Shown here one piece after another: positions 13,896-14,017 of a stretch of 14,017 nt of DNA. The translations under genes were made by a program, and so were the position numbers. Positions within the stretch are counted from its first letter, which is position 1. The number at the start of each line of letters is the position of its first letter. This stretch comes from Prevotellaceae bacterium UBA1710 (lineage in GTDB: Bacteria; Bacteroidota; Bacteroidia; Bacteroidales; Bacteroidaceae). Below the pieces are notes generated by a model that was given only the letters and a program-made list of their open reading frames with translations, ran no database searches and was not told where the DNA came from. The stretch is from assembly GCA_002317355.1 (NCBI GenBank), contig DCJC01000041.1:1-14017 (forward strand), read 5' to 3'.

Positions 13896-13940
13896 GGACT
13901 TCTCGTGGCATTATTGCCATTGGGAAGTCCTTCTTTTTTT
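13896..13940 (+). terminator. Strong intrinsic terminator
   Basis: GGACTTC (13896-13902) pairs with GAAGTCC (13924-13930), with an inner stem TGGCA/TGCCA around TTAT, followed by TTCTTTTTTT. No plus-strand gene lies in the 480 bp before it, so it may be the original terminator of the flavodoxin operon, now separated by the inserted element at 13556-13889. Confidence 0.8.
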
Positions 13941-14017
13941 CCTGTGGGGGGGAGGGTGTACACTTTGGGACACTTTTTTCTATAATAGAAGCAAAAAATA
14001 AATAATATAAGTAATAA

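Noticed and set aside
13950..14017. Possible promoter or insertion-sequence end near GTGTACACTTTGGGACAC
   Set aside because: The spacing in TACACTTTG is one base off the TAnnTTTG box and no gene or inverted partner is visible before the window ends.

Overview
The window looks like a chromosomal accessory region of a Bacteroidales bacterium, most likely Prevotella or a close relative. Three promoters share the geometry TTG-N20-TAnnTTTG, the Bacteroidetes -33/-7 type. Start codons mostly lack strong Shine-Dalgarno sequences, intergenic DNA is AT-rich with heptamer and octamer repeats, and one secreted protein ends in a Prevotella-style NGQKL...ARGMYIEDG tail. The genus is an inference; no rRNA or other marker is present.

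Left third (1-5640): an ATP-grasp ligase and a serine esterase on the minus strand, each with its own promoter. Then on the plus strand come a HAD phosphatase and an exported GH35-type beta-galactosidase. Three copies of a small element with 22-23 bp inverted ends (1-22, 2478-2733, 5454-5634) bracket these two gene pairs.

Middle and right (5640-13475): a lipoprotein alpha/beta hydrolase (Cys nucleophile) with an AraC-family regulator behind it, and a second operon encoding a lipoprotein flavodoxin/cyclophilin-like protein and an exported monooxygenase-cupin fusion. The two operons lie 5.5 kb apart but have nearly the same promoter: half-sites GGTTAT and GGTATG exactly 21 bp apart, the second half-site exactly 27 bp before the -7 box, and no TTG at -33. 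This predicts one AraC-controlled regulon whose enzymes are all exported. Between the operons, on the minus strand, sits an AT-rich three-gene operon: an XRE regulator, a protein with six zinc ribbons around a Vsr-like nuclease domain, and an unrecognised 157-residue protein. It resembles a defence or accessory cargo module.

The window is rich in small repeats. A GC-rich palindromic element (core CTCCCCTCGGGGAG) lies inside two genes in four copies, plus a reverse-orientation relative, all read through in frame; one splits the DNA-binding domain of the AraC regulator and another lies in the linker of the monooxygenase-cupin fusion. Octamer repeats encode an internal and the C-terminal stretch of the hydrolase. 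The right end holds a 334-bp gene-free element with 21-bp inverted ends, followed by a strong terminator. No tRNA, rRNA, CRISPR array or intact transposase gene was seen.
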